Of a stretch of DNA of 64,000 nt, positions 52,073 to 60,494 are shown in pieces. Source of the stretch: Streptomyces sp. MNU76 (GTDB taxonomy: Bacteria; Actinomycetota; Actinomycetes; Streptomycetales; Streptomycetaceae); assembly GCF_020982545.1 (NCBI RefSeq), contig NZ_JAJKLK010000029.1, positions 209,309 to 273,308 of the forward strand, in the 5' to 3' direction. The notes below the pieces were generated by a model. That model did not search any database, was not told the DNA's origin, and saw nothing but the letters and a program-made list of their open reading frames with translations. The position numbers were made by a program, and so were the translations under genes. The stretch's first letter is position 1. Every line of letters starts with the position of its first letter.

Positions 52073-53128
52073 CTACCGTTCGATGTCGCAGGGGCCCGCG
52101 GCGGCGGACACACAGGTCTGGATGAGGACGCCCGGCTCGGCCTCGGTGATCTCGCCGGTGCGTAGGTCGCGGACGGCGCCCGCCCTGAGCGGCGTGACGC
52201 AGCCGAAGCAGATGCCCATGCGGCACCCGGAGGGCATGAGCACGCCGGCCTCCTCGCCGACGTCAAGAAGCGGCGTGGCGCCGTCCGCGTCGACGGTCTT
52301 GCCGGTGCCGCTGAACGTGACCTCCCCGCCTTCGCCGGCGACGACGATGCCGGGGCGGAAGCGTTCGGTGTGCAGGCGCTCGTGCACGCCGTGCTCGGCC
52401 CAGTGCTTTTCGGCGGCGTCGAGCAGGCCCGCGGGCCCGCAGGCCCAGGTCTCGCGCTCGGCCCAGTCGGGTACGAGTTCGTCGAGACGGGCGATGTCGA
52501 GCATGCCGTCGGTGTCGGTGTGCACCTCGGTGAGCCGCAGCTTCTGGTCCGCGACCAGGGCATGCAGCTCGTCGCGGAAGATCACGTCCTGCGGCCGCGG
52601 CGCGCTGTGGACCATGACGACGTCGTCGAACTCGGTGTCGCGCAGCATGCCCATCACCGGCGTGATGCCGCTGCCGGCCGTCAGGTAGAGCACCTTGGCG
52701 GGCTTGGCCCGCGGCAGCACGAAGTCACCGGTCGCCTGGTCGAGCTGGATCAGCGTGCCCGGCTTCGCCCTGCGGACCAGGTGGTTGCTGACCTTGCCGT
52801 CCGGGATCGCCTTCACGGTGATCGTGACGCGGCCGTCCTGGCTGTTCGTCGGCGACGTCACCGAGTAGGCACGCCACAGGCGCACCCCGTCGACGTCGAC
52901 GCCGATCCGCACGTACTGGCCGGCCGTGTGACCGCGCCAGCCCCGTCCCGGTCTGATCACGACCGTCGCGGCGTCACCCGTCTCGGGGTGCACGGCCTCG
53001 ATGCGCCCTCGCAGGTCGGCGCCCGCACGCAGCGGGCTGACCAGGTCGAGGTAGTCCGACGGCAGCAGCGGCGTCGTGACCATCTCCAGCAGTTTCCACG
53101 CCCTGCTGCGGAGGGCTGTACTCGTCAT
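52073..53128 (-). CDS. Ferredoxin reductase with fused [2Fe-2S] domain
   Basis: A 351-residue FNR-type electron carrier from ATG 53128. FAD-binding RAYSVTSPTNSQDGRV, NAD(P)H-binding VLYLTAGSGITPVMGML, ACGPAGLLDAAEKHW, and a C-terminal plant-type ferredoxin domain with cysteines in SGCRMGICFGC and QTCVS. It passes electrons from NADPH to the desaturase and lies seven bases upstream of it; the two are one unit. Confidence 0.95.
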   Translation of the reverse strand: MTSTALRSRAWKLLEMVTTPLLPSDYLDLVSPLRAGADLRGRIEAVHPETGDAATVVIRPGRGWRGHTAGQYVRIGVDVDGVRLWRAYSVTSPTNSQDGRVTITVKAIPDGKVSNHLVRRAKPGTLIQLDQATGDFVLPRAKPAKVLYLTAGSGITPVMGMLRDTEFDDVVMVHSAPRPQDVIFRDELHALVADQKLRLTEVHTDTDGMLDIARLDELVPDWAERETWACGPAGLLDAAEKHWAEHGVHERLHTERFRPGIVVAGEGGEVTFSGTGKTVDADGATPLLDVGEEAGVLMPSGCRMGICFGCVTPLRAGAVRDLRTGEITEAEPGVLIQTCVSAAAGPCDIER

Positions 53129-53215
53129 GAGTCCAGCTTGCTGTGCCTCAAGGCGTAAAGTCCTGACCGCAGGATGTGAATCTGGTCGGCTGAATTGTTC
53201 GCAAGGAATAGAAAC

Positions 53216-54355
53216 GTGAGTCATGCGATCCGTAGGGTCAGCGAGCTGGCCCTGGACGAGACGACGGTCACCGCACTTCGGGCCGCGCTGAGGACCACTG
53301 CCGACGAGGTCGTCCAGGCGATCATCGACGAGGTCCCTCCCTACGCGGGCGCCCTGTCGGGCCACATGGGCGCCACGATCCGCCGCGCCGTCCGAACCGC
53401 CCTGGGGCACTACCTGGACCTCGCGAGCGGGAACGCCACGGGCGGCGACGCCGGGGACGCGGCCTACGAGCTGGGCCGCGGCGAGGTCCGCGACGGCCGT
53501 TCGATGGACGCGCTGCTCAGCGCCTACCGCGTCGGCGCCCGCGTGGCCTGGCGATGCCTGGCAGCGGGTGCCGTCCCCGCCGGTCTGCCCGCTGCCGAGG
53601 TCGCCAAGTTCGCCGAGCTGACCTTCGCCTACATCGACGAGCTCTCCGCCGCGAGCGCCGCCGGCCACGCCGACGAACTGGCCGCCCGGGGCAGGGCCCA
53701 CGAGCGCCACCTGGAACACCTGGCCCGCGACATCCTCGCCGACGCGAGCTCGGACGTACTGATGGCCTCTGCGCAACGGGCCGGGTGGCAGCCTCCGGTT
53801 TCGCTGACCGCGGTCCTGCTGCCCGCCGCCCAGGCCCGGCCCGCGTACCGCGTGCTCGACCCGAACACCCTCGTCCTCGACGATCTGCCGGACGCCACCG
53901 GCGTGCTGCTCGTCCCCGACGCCGACCGATCACATCTCCTGCGGCAGCTGACCGACCGCAGCGCCGTGGTCGGCCCGGCCCGGCCGTGGGCGCGCGCTTC
54001 GGCCTCGTACGCGCGAGCCGTACGCGCGCGCTCCCTCTCCGCTGACATTCGCGACACCGAGGACCACCTGCCCGAGCTGGTGCTGAGCGCCGACGCGGAC
54101 GCGTTCGCGGACCTGCGCGCCCGAGCCCTCGCCCCGCTGCGGGCCTTGCCTGCCGCGACCGCACGGCGGCTGGAGGAGACGTTGCGGGCGTGGCTGCTGC
54201 ACCAGGGCAGGCGGGACGAGGTCGCGGCGGCGCTGTTCGTCCATCCCCAGACCGTCCGCTACCGCATGTCCCAGCTGCGGGAGCTGTTTCCGGACCTCGC
54301 ATCGCCGGACCGGGTCCTCGAACTGACGCTGGCGGTCGGTCTGCGGGCCGGCTGA
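53216..54355 (+). CDS. PucR/CdaR-type transcriptional regulator
   Basis: A 379-residue protein from GTG 53216, with AAGGAA upstream. Residues 15-160 form an all-helical domain (HMGATIRRAVRTALGHYLDL, YRVGARVAWRCLAAGAVPAG) found in RsbRD-like/PucR proteins, the middle resembles a GGDEF-like fold (CdaR type), and the C-terminal PucR HTH is LRAWLLHQGRRDEVAAALFV, HPQTVRYRMSQLRELFPDL. It is divergent from the reductase-desaturase pair, 87 bases apart, and therefore its probable regulator, as seen for several Streptomyces and mycobacterial desaturase loci. Confidence 0.93.
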   Translation: MSHAIRRVSELALDETTVTALRAALRTTADEVVQAIIDEVPPYAGALSGHMGATIRRAVRTALGHYLDLASGNATGGDAGDAAYELGRGEVRDGRSMDALLSAYRVGARVAWRCLAAGAVPAGLPAAEVAKFAELTFAYIDELSAASAAGHADELAARGRAHERHLEHLARDILADASSDVLMASAQRAGWQPPVSLTAVLLPAAQARPAYRVLDPNTLVLDDLPDATGVLLVPDADRSHLLRQLTDRSAVVGPARPWARASASYARAVRARSLSADIRDTEDHLPELVLSADADAFADLRARALAPLRALPAATARRLEETLRAWLLHQGRRDEVAAALFVHPQTVRYRMSQLRELFPDLASPDRVLELTLAVGLRAG

Positions 54356-54454
54356 CACGGCTCGGCCGGATCCGGTGGACGATGCGCCCCGGCCCGGCAC
54401 CCCGCGCGAGGGATGATGGGGACGGAACAACGGAACGTGAGGTCAGGAGCTTCC

Positions 54455-54793
54455 ATGACGATGCGGGTCCACCGCCCCCGTGAGGACGCGGAGTTCGATT
54501 TCATCCTCGGGAAGAGCGGAGTTCCGGTTCTCGCCTACTTCACCGGGACATGGCCCAAGACGATCGAGCCCTGCCGGGTGATGGACCTCGTCGTGGGGGC
54601 CGTCGCCGACGACCGCGCGGGCTGCCTGACGGTCGTCCGCGCCGACATCACGCGTTGTCCGGCCGCGACCGAGCGATTCGGAATCACCGGAGCCCCGTCC
54701 TGCGTCCTGCTGAAGGAGGGAGAGGTGGTGGCCCATGGCACGGGGCCCATGTCCACCGCCGAGATACGGCAACTGCTGGACGACCACCTCTGA
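54455..54793 (+). CDS. Thioredoxin-like protein with only one active-site cysteine
   Basis: A 112-residue thioredoxin-fold protein from ATG 54455 (AGGAGC upstream). The strand PVLAYFTGTWPKTIEPC leads to Cys40: the canonical W-C-G-P-C is W33-PKTIE-P-C40, so the first, nucleophilic cysteine is missing. The cis-proline loop GITGAPSCVLLKEGEVVAHG and C-terminal helix are normal. It cannot act as an ordinary dithiol reductase; it might be a structural or monothiol protein. Confidence 0.85.
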   Translation: MTMRVHRPREDAEFDFILGKSGVPVLAYFTGTWPKTIEPCRVMDLVVGAVADDRAGCLTVVRADITRCPAATERFGITGAPSCVLLKEGEVVAHGTGPMSTAEIRQLLDDHL

Positions 54794-55146
54794 GCGGCCG
54801 CTGCGTCGCATGGAACCGGTCGCCCGCTTGCCGAAGCCGGCGGTGAGGCCACCGAGCGACGTCGGCCGATGGGGACTGCCGAAGGGGTGAAGCAACACCA
54901 CGACGGTTCCGCCCTACTGCGCCGGATCGACCCGCGACGCGGCCTTGCCATCGACGACTTCGCCACGCTGACGGCATGGGCGACCGGCCTGGACTGACTC
55001 CGCAGCCCGTCGACAACCAGCTGCGACGCCCTCCTACGTGATCATTGCGGGACAAGTCACAGAGGCCGTGAGGAGTCAACTTATGATCATTGCGGACGGA
55101 ACGCTCACTCGCGGTGAGTGATGATCCCATCGGCTTGGGGCCTGCC
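54794..55146. other. Intergenic region with direct repeat and a possible remnant
   Basis: About 350 bases. TGATCATTGCGG occurs at 55039-55050 and 55084-55095, a perfect 12-base direct repeat 45 bases apart. Bases 54885-54997 read as a coding-like tail (SALLRRIDPRRGLAIDDFAT then LTAWATGLD, ending at TGA) with no identifiable family. Nothing else is supported. Confidence 0.35.
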
Positions 55147-55398
55147 ATGATCAAAGAGTTGCTTCAGGAACTCATGTCGACCGCGTTCGGCAGCTGGACC
55201 CCGAACGACGGATGCACAGATGCCGAAGTCACCGCTGCCGAGGATCGCTTGGGAATCCGCCTGCCGGACGCCATGCGTGACTACTACGCTGCCGCCGGCC
55301 GGCACCCGGAACTGATGGGCATGAGCGGCCACGAGCACACTCTCCGGGTGAGCGCCGCGCCACATCTCTCCCCGGACCTGGTCGTCGAGGACTTGCAC
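55147..55398 (+). pseudogene. SMI1/KNR4 (SUKH) domain protein, 3' end deleted
   Basis: ATG 55147 opens a protein with ELMSTAFGSWTPNDGCTDAE then VTAAEDRLGIRLPDAMRDYY, the conserved opening of SMI1/KNR4-superfamily (SUKH) domains; these serve as immunity proteins for secreted polymorphic toxins. The sequence then continues to AAPHLSPDLVVED and changes into an unrelated alpha/beta hydrolase segment. Roughly the last 60% of the domain is lost. Confidence 0.75.
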
Positions 55399-55575
55399 GT
55401 GGCCGTCGACTACCTCGGCACCCGGCCCTTCGTCGACCGCGAACGCATCGGCGCCCATCGGCATGTGCGGCAGCGGCGGTTTCCTCGTCAGCGCAGCCGA
55501 CGTCGACCGGCTCATCAGGGCGGTCACCACGATCGTCATGTACGACATCACCCGGGCCCAGTCCACACGAACTGC
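55399..55575 (+). pseudogene. Internal fragment of a CocE/DLH-like alpha/beta hydrolase
   Basis: AVDYLGTRPFVDRERIG continues, after a frame change at about 55455, as MCGSGGFLVSAADVDRLIRA and VTTIVMYDITRA. This is the nucleophile-elbow region of dienelactone-hydrolase-like esterases, with the usual G-x-x-G-SGGF; the catalytic Ser is normally in GCGxSGG. The N-terminal lid and C-terminal catalytic Asp/His are missing. It is fused in frame to the SMI1 remnant. Confidence 0.7.
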
Positions 55576-55590
55576 CGCCGGACCCTGGCA

Positions 55591-56352
55591 TCATGCCCGC
55601 GGTTGCCCGCGACCACGGCGTCCGGTGTTCGGCCTGGGCCGGCTGTCGTGCCTCGGCGGGCACGCGGAGGTTCTGGAGGCGGGGACGCTTCGAGTGAGCG
55701 ACTTGATCTCGTTGCAGGAGGTTTCGGGCCGCGACGTTTCGGAGGTGCGGTCCGACAGCACGTCCACGACCCGGTTGGCTTGCGATCGGGTGGTCGGTGA
55801 CCCGGCTGCCTCATGATCGACCGAGAGAGGGCGAGGCGGCGGCGTACTCAAGGTCTCGTACACGTGGACGCGGTGGGCCAACTCCGCGCCTGCCAGGAAA
55901 AGTTCGGCGCCGAGGCCCTGGCCTCGGTGGTCGGGGGCGAGGGTGCCGCCGAGCTCGTTCCTGTCGGGGTGGAGTTCGAGGTGGCCGGCGTAGCGGCCGC
56001 TCTGGCGGTGTACGCAGACCATGAATTCGAACGTCTCGGGGCTGGGTGTGAAGGGTTCGGCCAGGTTGGGGTTGGCCTTGGTGAACCAGCGGGGGATGGC
56101 GCCGGCGGGGCCCATGCCCAGTAGGGCATGTCTGGTGTCGGGGTCCGGTACGAGCTGGTCCGTCTGGTTCCCATGCCAGCGCTGGGCATCGGGGTCCGCG
56201 CTCGCGGCGAGGGCCGCCAACGCGTCGAGCTGGGGCACCGGGGTGTAGATCAGTAGGTGCGGGGTGGCCAGAGCGTGCCGGCCCGGGGCGCAGGCGTCCG
56301 GGACCGGGAGGCTCCAGGCCGCACGGCGACGTCGTAGAGGCGACCGAATCAT
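55591..56352 (-). pseudogene. GNAT acetyltransferase with degraded C-terminus
   Basis: ATG 56352 starts a frame of 253 residues. Its first 170 residues look like an ordinary GNAT of the Acetyltransf_3 kind: PDTRHALLGMGPAGAIPRWF, TFEFMVCVHRQSGRYAGHLE, and the acetyl-CoA loop PDHRGQGLGAELFLAGAELA. After HRVHVYETL the sequence is Ser/Pro/Thr-rich and lacks motif B and the final strands. A frameshift or deletion near 55850 is inferred; the tail is not trustworthy. Confidence 0.6.
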
Positions 56353-56523
56353 GGAACCCCCGTTGTATCGGTCCTGGTGTGCCCGGCCGCACGTACCGGC
56401 CGTGTGCGGCCCAAGCTACCCTGACGAGAGAAAGCGCCGTGCTCCCGGGCGCTGCCGGGAGCGGCCGACCGCTTGGCCGCTGTCCTCGACGAGTGGCTGT
56501 GACCAGCGCCTTCCCGACAAGCC
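56353..56523. other. Short intergenic region
   Basis: 170 bases upstream of the GNAT remnant, between two minus-strand genes, with no supported feature. Confidence 0.4.
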
Positions 56524-57489
56524 CTAGTCGACCTGGACCACGTACTTGCCCCGCACCCCGCCCGCCTCCAGGGCCCGGTGTGCCGCCGCCGTCTCCTCCA
56601 GCGGGAAGACCGTGTCCACCGCCGGCCGCAGTTTTCCCTCCGTCACATGGCGGGCGAGGTCGTCGAGGTGGGCGCGTCCGGGGTTGCCGCTGAAGAAGCG
56701 CACTCGGCCGCGTCCGTGGACAGCGCTGACCGCGATGTAGCCCAGCGAGGCGGCGGGTCGCGTCAGGTCGACGGCGATGGTGACCATGCGTCCGCCGGGT
56801 TTCAGCATCCGCCGTACGGTACGCAGGTCGGTGCCCGCCGTGTCGAGGACCACGTCGAACAGTCCGAGTTCCGCAGGGGACACCGTCCGGTGGTCGGCGG
56901 CGTGGTGCGCACCGAGTGTACGGACGAAGTCGAGGTTGGCAGCGCGGGCCAGGGCCGTGACCTCGGCGCCGTACGCCTGTCCGAGCTGGACGGCGGCGTT
57001 GCCGACGCCGCCTGCCCCGCCCCGTACGAGCAGCCGTTCGCCGGGGCTCAGTGCGGCCTTGTCCCGCAGCGCCGTGACGGCGGTGGTGGCCACCGGCAGC
57101 GCGGCGGCGGCCACCAGGTCCAGCCCGTCCGGGACCCGACCGAGCCGCTCGGGCCGTACGGTCACGTACTGGGCGGCGCTGCCGAATCCGGAGGTGCGGC
57201 CCAGGACACCCCACACCTGGTCGCCGACCGCCACGCCGGTGGCGCCGGAGCCGAGTTCGGCGATTGCACCAGTGAAGTCCAGCCCGACGCGCTGGGGGAA
57301 CTTCCGGCCCGTGATGAGGCGGGCCCTTCCGGAACGGGCAGCCAGCTCACCGCCGTTGACGCTGAACGCGCGCACGCGCACGAGGACTTCGCCAGGTGCC
57401 GGCCCGGGACGTGGGACCCGGCCCACATACAGCACCTCGGGGCCGCCGAAGCGGTCGAACAGTACGGCTTTCATCGTGCGGTCGTCCAT
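56524..57489 (-). CDS. Zinc-independent NADPH:quinone-type oxidoreductase (MDR)
   Basis: A 321-residue medium-chain dehydrogenase/reductase without zinc ligands, from ATG 57489 (or ATG 57474 at MKAVLFDRFGGPEVL). NADPH loop ALSPGERLLVRGGAGGVGNAAVQLGQ holds G-G-A-G-G-V-G; the end AHRALEAGGVRGKYVVQVD is family-typical. Quinone oxidoreductase-like enzymes reduce quinones or enones. Divergent from a TetR gene with a strong operator between, so it is a detoxification gene under TetR control. Confidence 0.92.
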   Translation of the reverse strand: MDDRTMKAVLFDRFGGPEVLYVGRVPRPGPAPGEVLVRVRAFSVNGGELAARSGRARLITGRKFPQRVGLDFTGAIAELGSGATGVAVGDQVWGVLGRTSGFGSAAQYVTVRPERLGRVPDGLDLVAAAALPVATTAVTALRDKAALSPGERLLVRGGAGGVGNAAVQLGQAYGAEVTALARAANLDFVRTLGAHHAADHRTVSPAELGLFDVVLDTAGTDLRTVRRMLKPGGRMVTIAVDLTRPAASLGYIAVSAVHGRGRVRFFSGNPGRAHLDDLARHVTEGKLRPAVDTVFPLEETAAAHRALEAGGVRGKYVVQVD

Positions 57490-57567
57490 CGTCTTCGCTC
57501 TCACCTTCGCTCTCGCCTTCGCCACCAGTGGCCGGTCCGGGGGATCGTGGCGCCGAGCGTAGGCTGA

Positions 57568-57591
57568 CAAGTGGACGAGGTCGTCCACTTG
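57568..57591. promoter_or_regulatory. TetR operator, 24-bp perfect inverted repeat
   Basis: CAAGTGGACGA (57568-57578), GG, TCGTCCACTTG (57581-57591): an exact 11-bp inverted repeat with a two-base spacer, 21 bases before the TetR start and 79 before the oxidoreductase start. The GGACGAnnTCGTCC core is commonly recognised by TetR regulators of actinobacteria. Confidence 0.9.
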
Positions 57592-57611
57592 ACCGGAGGT
57601 GAGAGACAGCG

Positions 57612-58292
57612 GTGGGGGAATCCTCTCGGATCGCGGGGCAGGACAGTCTGCGGGCGGACGCCCGGCGCAACCGGCGGCGCATCCTCTCGGCCGCCCGCCT
57701 GGTCTTTGCCGAGCACGGCATCGACGCACCCATGGCGACCGTGGCCCGACGGGCGGGGGTCGGCGTGGCGACGCTGTACCGGCGGTTCCCGACGCGGGAC
57801 GCACTGGTACGGGCCACGTTCGCGCACCAGATGGACACCTGCTCTCGGGCGCTCACCGACGCCCTGGCCGACCCCGATCCGTGGCAGGGATTCCAGCGGC
57901 TGGTCGAGACGGTCTGCGAACTGCAACGGGAAGAACGGGGCTTCCCGGCCGCGTTCGTCACTGCCTTTCCGGACAGCACACGAGAACACGCGCGCGAACG
58001 GGAGCAGGCCGAGCGGGACTTCATGACCCTGGTCCGCAGGGCACAGGCGGCGGGCGCGCTGCGAGCCGACTTCCACCCCTCCGACATCGCCGTGGCCCTG
58101 CTGGCCCACTGCGGTCTGGTCACCGCGCTGCCGGGCGACCGTGTGGCGTCCCGGCGTCTGGTGGCGTACTTGCTCCAGTCGTTCCGCGCCGAGGCGGCCC
58201 ACGGAGCGCTGCCGGCGCCGAGCGCACTGTCACTGCGCAGCCTTCCGCTCGCGGCCGACGGCTCCAAGGCACAGCACCCCACCAGAGCCTGA
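57612..58292 (+). CDS. TetR-family regulator
   Basis: A 226-residue TetR regulator from GTG 57612. HTH: RRRILSAARLVFAEHGIDAP, MATVARRAGVGVATLYRRFP, then the effector-binding helices. The C-terminal 30 residues (from PAPSALSLRS) are Ser/Pro-rich and dispensable. It is divergent from and presumed to repress the quinone oxidoreductase gene through the perfect operator. Confidence 0.93.
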   Translation: MGESSRIAGQDSLRADARRNRRRILSAARLVFAEHGIDAPMATVARRAGVGVATLYRRFPTRDALVRATFAHQMDTCSRALTDALADPDPWQGFQRLVETVCELQREERGFPAAFVTAFPDSTREHAREREQAERDFMTLVRRAQAAGALRADFHPSDIAVALLAHCGLVTALPGDRVASRRLVAYLLQSFRAEAAHGALPAPSALSLRSLPLAADGSKAQHPTRA

Positions 58293-58354
58293 CGCGAAGC
58301 GGCGCCGCCTGCCGCGCCGCCCGCACGCTCTTTCAGGCGACGCAGCTGTCCGCC

Positions 58355-58732
58355 TCAGGCGTCGAAGCGGTGGCGGGAGGTCTCGATGTGGCCGAGGTAT
58401 CGGTGGGTCCAGTCGCACAGTCCGTCGATCGTCACCCGAAGGGCCTGGCCCGGCTCGGTGAGGGCGTACTCGACCCTGGGCGGCACGACGGGGTGCACCG
58501 TCCGTTCGACCAGACCGTTGCGCTCGAGCATGCGCAGGTTCTGGGTGAGCATCTTGTGGCTGATGCCCTCGATCTCGTTCCGCAGCTCGCCGAAGCGCAG
58601 GGTGTGCTCCCCCAGGGCCTCGATGATCAAAAGTGCCCATTTGTTGGCAACGTCCGAAAAGATCTCCCGTGCCAGAGAGTCCGCGCGTCGAAGATCCGCT
58701 TCGTCGGGCGAGCCCGTGAACTGCTTGGTCAC
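58355..58732 (-). CDS. HxlR-family regulator
   Basis: A 125-residue winged-helix regulator: DVANKWALLIIEALGEHTLR, FGELRNEIEGISHKMLTQNL, the recognition helix and wing NGLVERTVHPVVPPRVEYAL. Unlike most HxlR proteins there is no cysteine in the N-terminal region for thiol redox sensing (no Cys before residue 100). It is divergent from RidA, with a palindrome upstream. Confidence 0.92.
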   Translation of the reverse strand: MTKQFTGSPDEADLRRADSLAREIFSDVANKWALLIIEALGEHTLRFGELRNEIEGISHKMLTQNLRMLERNGLVERTVHPVVPPRVEYALTEPGQALRVTIDGLCDWTHRYLGHIETSRHRFDA

Positions 58733-58756
58733 CGTGAGGTTCTCCAGTCACTGAAA

Positions 58757-58768
58757 AGTGCGTACTTC
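58757..58768. promoter_or_regulatory. Probable HxlR operator
   Basis: AAGT at 58757-58760 and ACTT at 58765-58768 flank GCGT, within AAGTGCGTACTT. The partial palindrome lies 24 bases before the HxlR start codon and 110 before RidA, the position expected for autoregulated HxlR systems, whose sites are usually GTAC/ACTT-type. Confidence 0.6.
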
Positions 58769-58877
58769 CACGTCAGCAGCCACTCTCCTACGGTGCCTGA
58801 GTAACCACAAGAGACCGAGGCGCCCTTGGTCCGGTGGCAGCGAGCCCACGGGCTCCCTTGACGAGGAGGCAGACAAC

Positions 58878-59285
58878 ATGGCCATCACACTGGTGAACCC
58901 CGACGGATTGCCCAAGATCGACGTCTACCGGCAGGTGGCGGTCGCGACGGGGACGAAACTGGTGTTCATCGCCGGGCAGGTCGCCTGGGACGCCGAAGGG
59001 GCCACGGTGGGCGAGGGCGATCTCGCCGCCCAGGTGGAGCAGTGTTATCTCAACATCGCCACCGCCTTGGCCGAGGTCGGCGGTTCCTTCGACGATGTGG
59101 CGAAACTGAACGTCCACGTCGTCGACTGGACCCCCGACAAGATGCCCCAGCTCCTGGAGGGGATCGGTCGCGCATCCGCGAAGCTGGGCGTGACCCCGGC
59201 CCCGCCGGCCACGCTGCTGGGCGTTGCGGCGTTGGACATCCCCGACCACCTGGTGGAGATCGAAGCCACCGCGATCCTGAACTGA
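58878..59285 (+). CDS. RidA/YjgF/UK114-family protein
   Basis: A 135-residue trimeric enamine/imine deaminase-family protein from ATG 58878 (GAGGAGG at 58863-58869). The central LVFIAGQVAWDAEGATVGEG, YLNIATALAEVGGSFDDVAK and the C-terminal PPATLLGVAALDIPDHLVEI EATA follow the family, with the residue before the GQ motif and an Arg usually binding substrate not obvious here (the canonical catalytic Arg lies in the xSRxxx position near GRAS/PPA). Divergent HxlR regulation suggests a stress or quinone-related role. Confidence 0.9.
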   Translation: MAITLVNPDGLPKIDVYRQVAVATGTKLVFIAGQVAWDAEGATVGEGDLAAQVEQCYLNIATALAEVGGSFDDVAKLNVHVVDWTPDKMPQLLEGIGRASAKLGVTPAPPATLLGVAALDIPDHLVEIEATAILN

Positions 59286-59365
59286 AGGAGTTCCTGCACC
59301 TCGCGGGCCGCCATCGCTCCTCGGAACGGTCGGAATGGGTCCGGTCCGCGCCGGGTCGGGGCCGC

Positions 59366-59615
59366 TCAGTCCTCGAGGGCCCGCCGGATGAAGTCGTCGC
59401 GGGTCGCGGCTCGGAGGTTCGTGAGACCGCCGCGTGGGGCGCGAGGCCGTCGCACCTGTGGAAGCCGCCGCCCCACATGTGCAGGTCGACGCTCACGCCC
59501 GCCTCGGACGGGCGGCCGGCGTAGGCCAGGATCTCGTGGCGGAACGTCTCGACCGAGCCGGTGCCGAGGTAGGCGCGGGGCAGGCCGCTGAGATCCTTGG
59601 CCCGGGCCGGTGCGG
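59366..59615 (-). pseudogene. C-terminal fragment of an alpha/beta-fold esterase, frameshifted
   Basis: Read through three frames on the minus strand, the end of a family-3 lipase/esterase is recovered: AYLGTGSVETFRHEILAYAG, then VSVDLHMWGGGFHRCDGLAP with HAA, then ATRDDFIRRALED ending at 59366. The GGGFH histidine is the family C-terminal triad His. The Ser elbow and N-terminal half are missing. It lies directly next to the IS left end. Confidence 0.7.
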
Positions 59616-59732
59616 CATAAGTGGCTGTTGTCGTTCCGAATCTGAGGTCGGTGTTTTAGCTGGTCAGGCATAGGGCCGGTGATTCGGTGGGAGTGGTGGC
59701 GTGTTGTGTCGTCGCTCCCCGGGAGGTTGTGG

Positions 59733-60270
59733 ATGCCGTCGGTCGTCGGACTGCTGGAAGAGCACGAGCTCGCTGCTCGCCGTCGGGTCGACGGGTTGCG
59801 TGAGGAGCCGATCGCATCCAGGCCGAACTGGCCGCGGCCGAGCAGGAATGGCAGGAGTGGGTGATCGCCCGCAGGCGAGTAGGCACGGTCCTGGATCCGG
59901 ACGGCGGCAGCATCGCCGATGAGGAAGCCGCCTCCGGCCCACGGGACGCGGACGCGTGTTCGGCGCCCGGCCAGGCGGCGAAGGTGAAGTCGCAGGTGCC
60001 GGTGTGGCGTGAGGGACTGGCCTGGTCGGTGCTGTGTCGGTGGACTATCAGCGCATCCTTCAGTCCCTCGCGGACCGGCATCGGCTCCATCAAGGGCCGC
60101 TGACCTGCCAGGAGATGGCCGTGGCGTTCGGCCTGGACGCGGTGCCGGCGAAGGTGGAGGCGCTGCGGTCGAAGGCGAAACGCCTGGTCGCGCGGGGCTG
60201 GCTGGCAGAGCGGCAGCCGGGCCGGTTCACCCTCGCCCAGGGCCCGGCCGGGCAAGGCGGCGCGTCATGA
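59733..60270 (+). pseudogene. IS-associated accessory protein, frameshifted
   Basis: Starts ATG 59733 with GGGAGG at 59721-59726. The protein MPSVVGLLEEHELAARRRVD, then (next frame) DRIQAELAAAEQEWQEWVIA and GTVLDPDGGSIADEEAASGP, then (third frame) VDYQRILQSLADRHRLHQGP with LRSKAKRLVARGWLAERQPG, resembles a coiled-coil plus winged-helix protein often found beside Streptomyces IS elements. Two frame changes (near 59812 and 60034) break it. Its 3' end overlaps the transposase end antisense (60227-60270). Confidence 0.7.
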
Positions 60271-60429
60271 GCAGGGTCATCGACCAGCAGACCATCGCCT
60301 CGGCGCTGGTGGTGCGGCGTTCGAAGTCGCGTGCCAGGCGGCGGGTGCGCATCAGGTGGGCGAAGAAGGAGAGTCGGCCCGGGACGCGGTGGTCGGATTT
60401 CTCCGACTCCGTTTCCCCGGGCCGCTCAC

Positions 60430-60464
60430 CGAACCGGACGTGCGACTCTCACCGCATCCGGCTC
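60430..60464 (-). ncRNA. Group II intron domain V
   Basis: Read on the minus strand it opens GAGCCGGATGCGGTGAGAG and closes TCGCACGTCCGGTTCG: a 34-35 nt hairpin with the GAGCCG...CGGTTC pairing and the GTGAGAGTCGCAC tetraloop-like centre characteristic of domain V, the catalytic metal-binding heart of the ribozyme. Confidence 0.85.
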
Positions 60465-60494
60465 TCCACAGGTTCCTGCCGTTGGCTCGATGAT

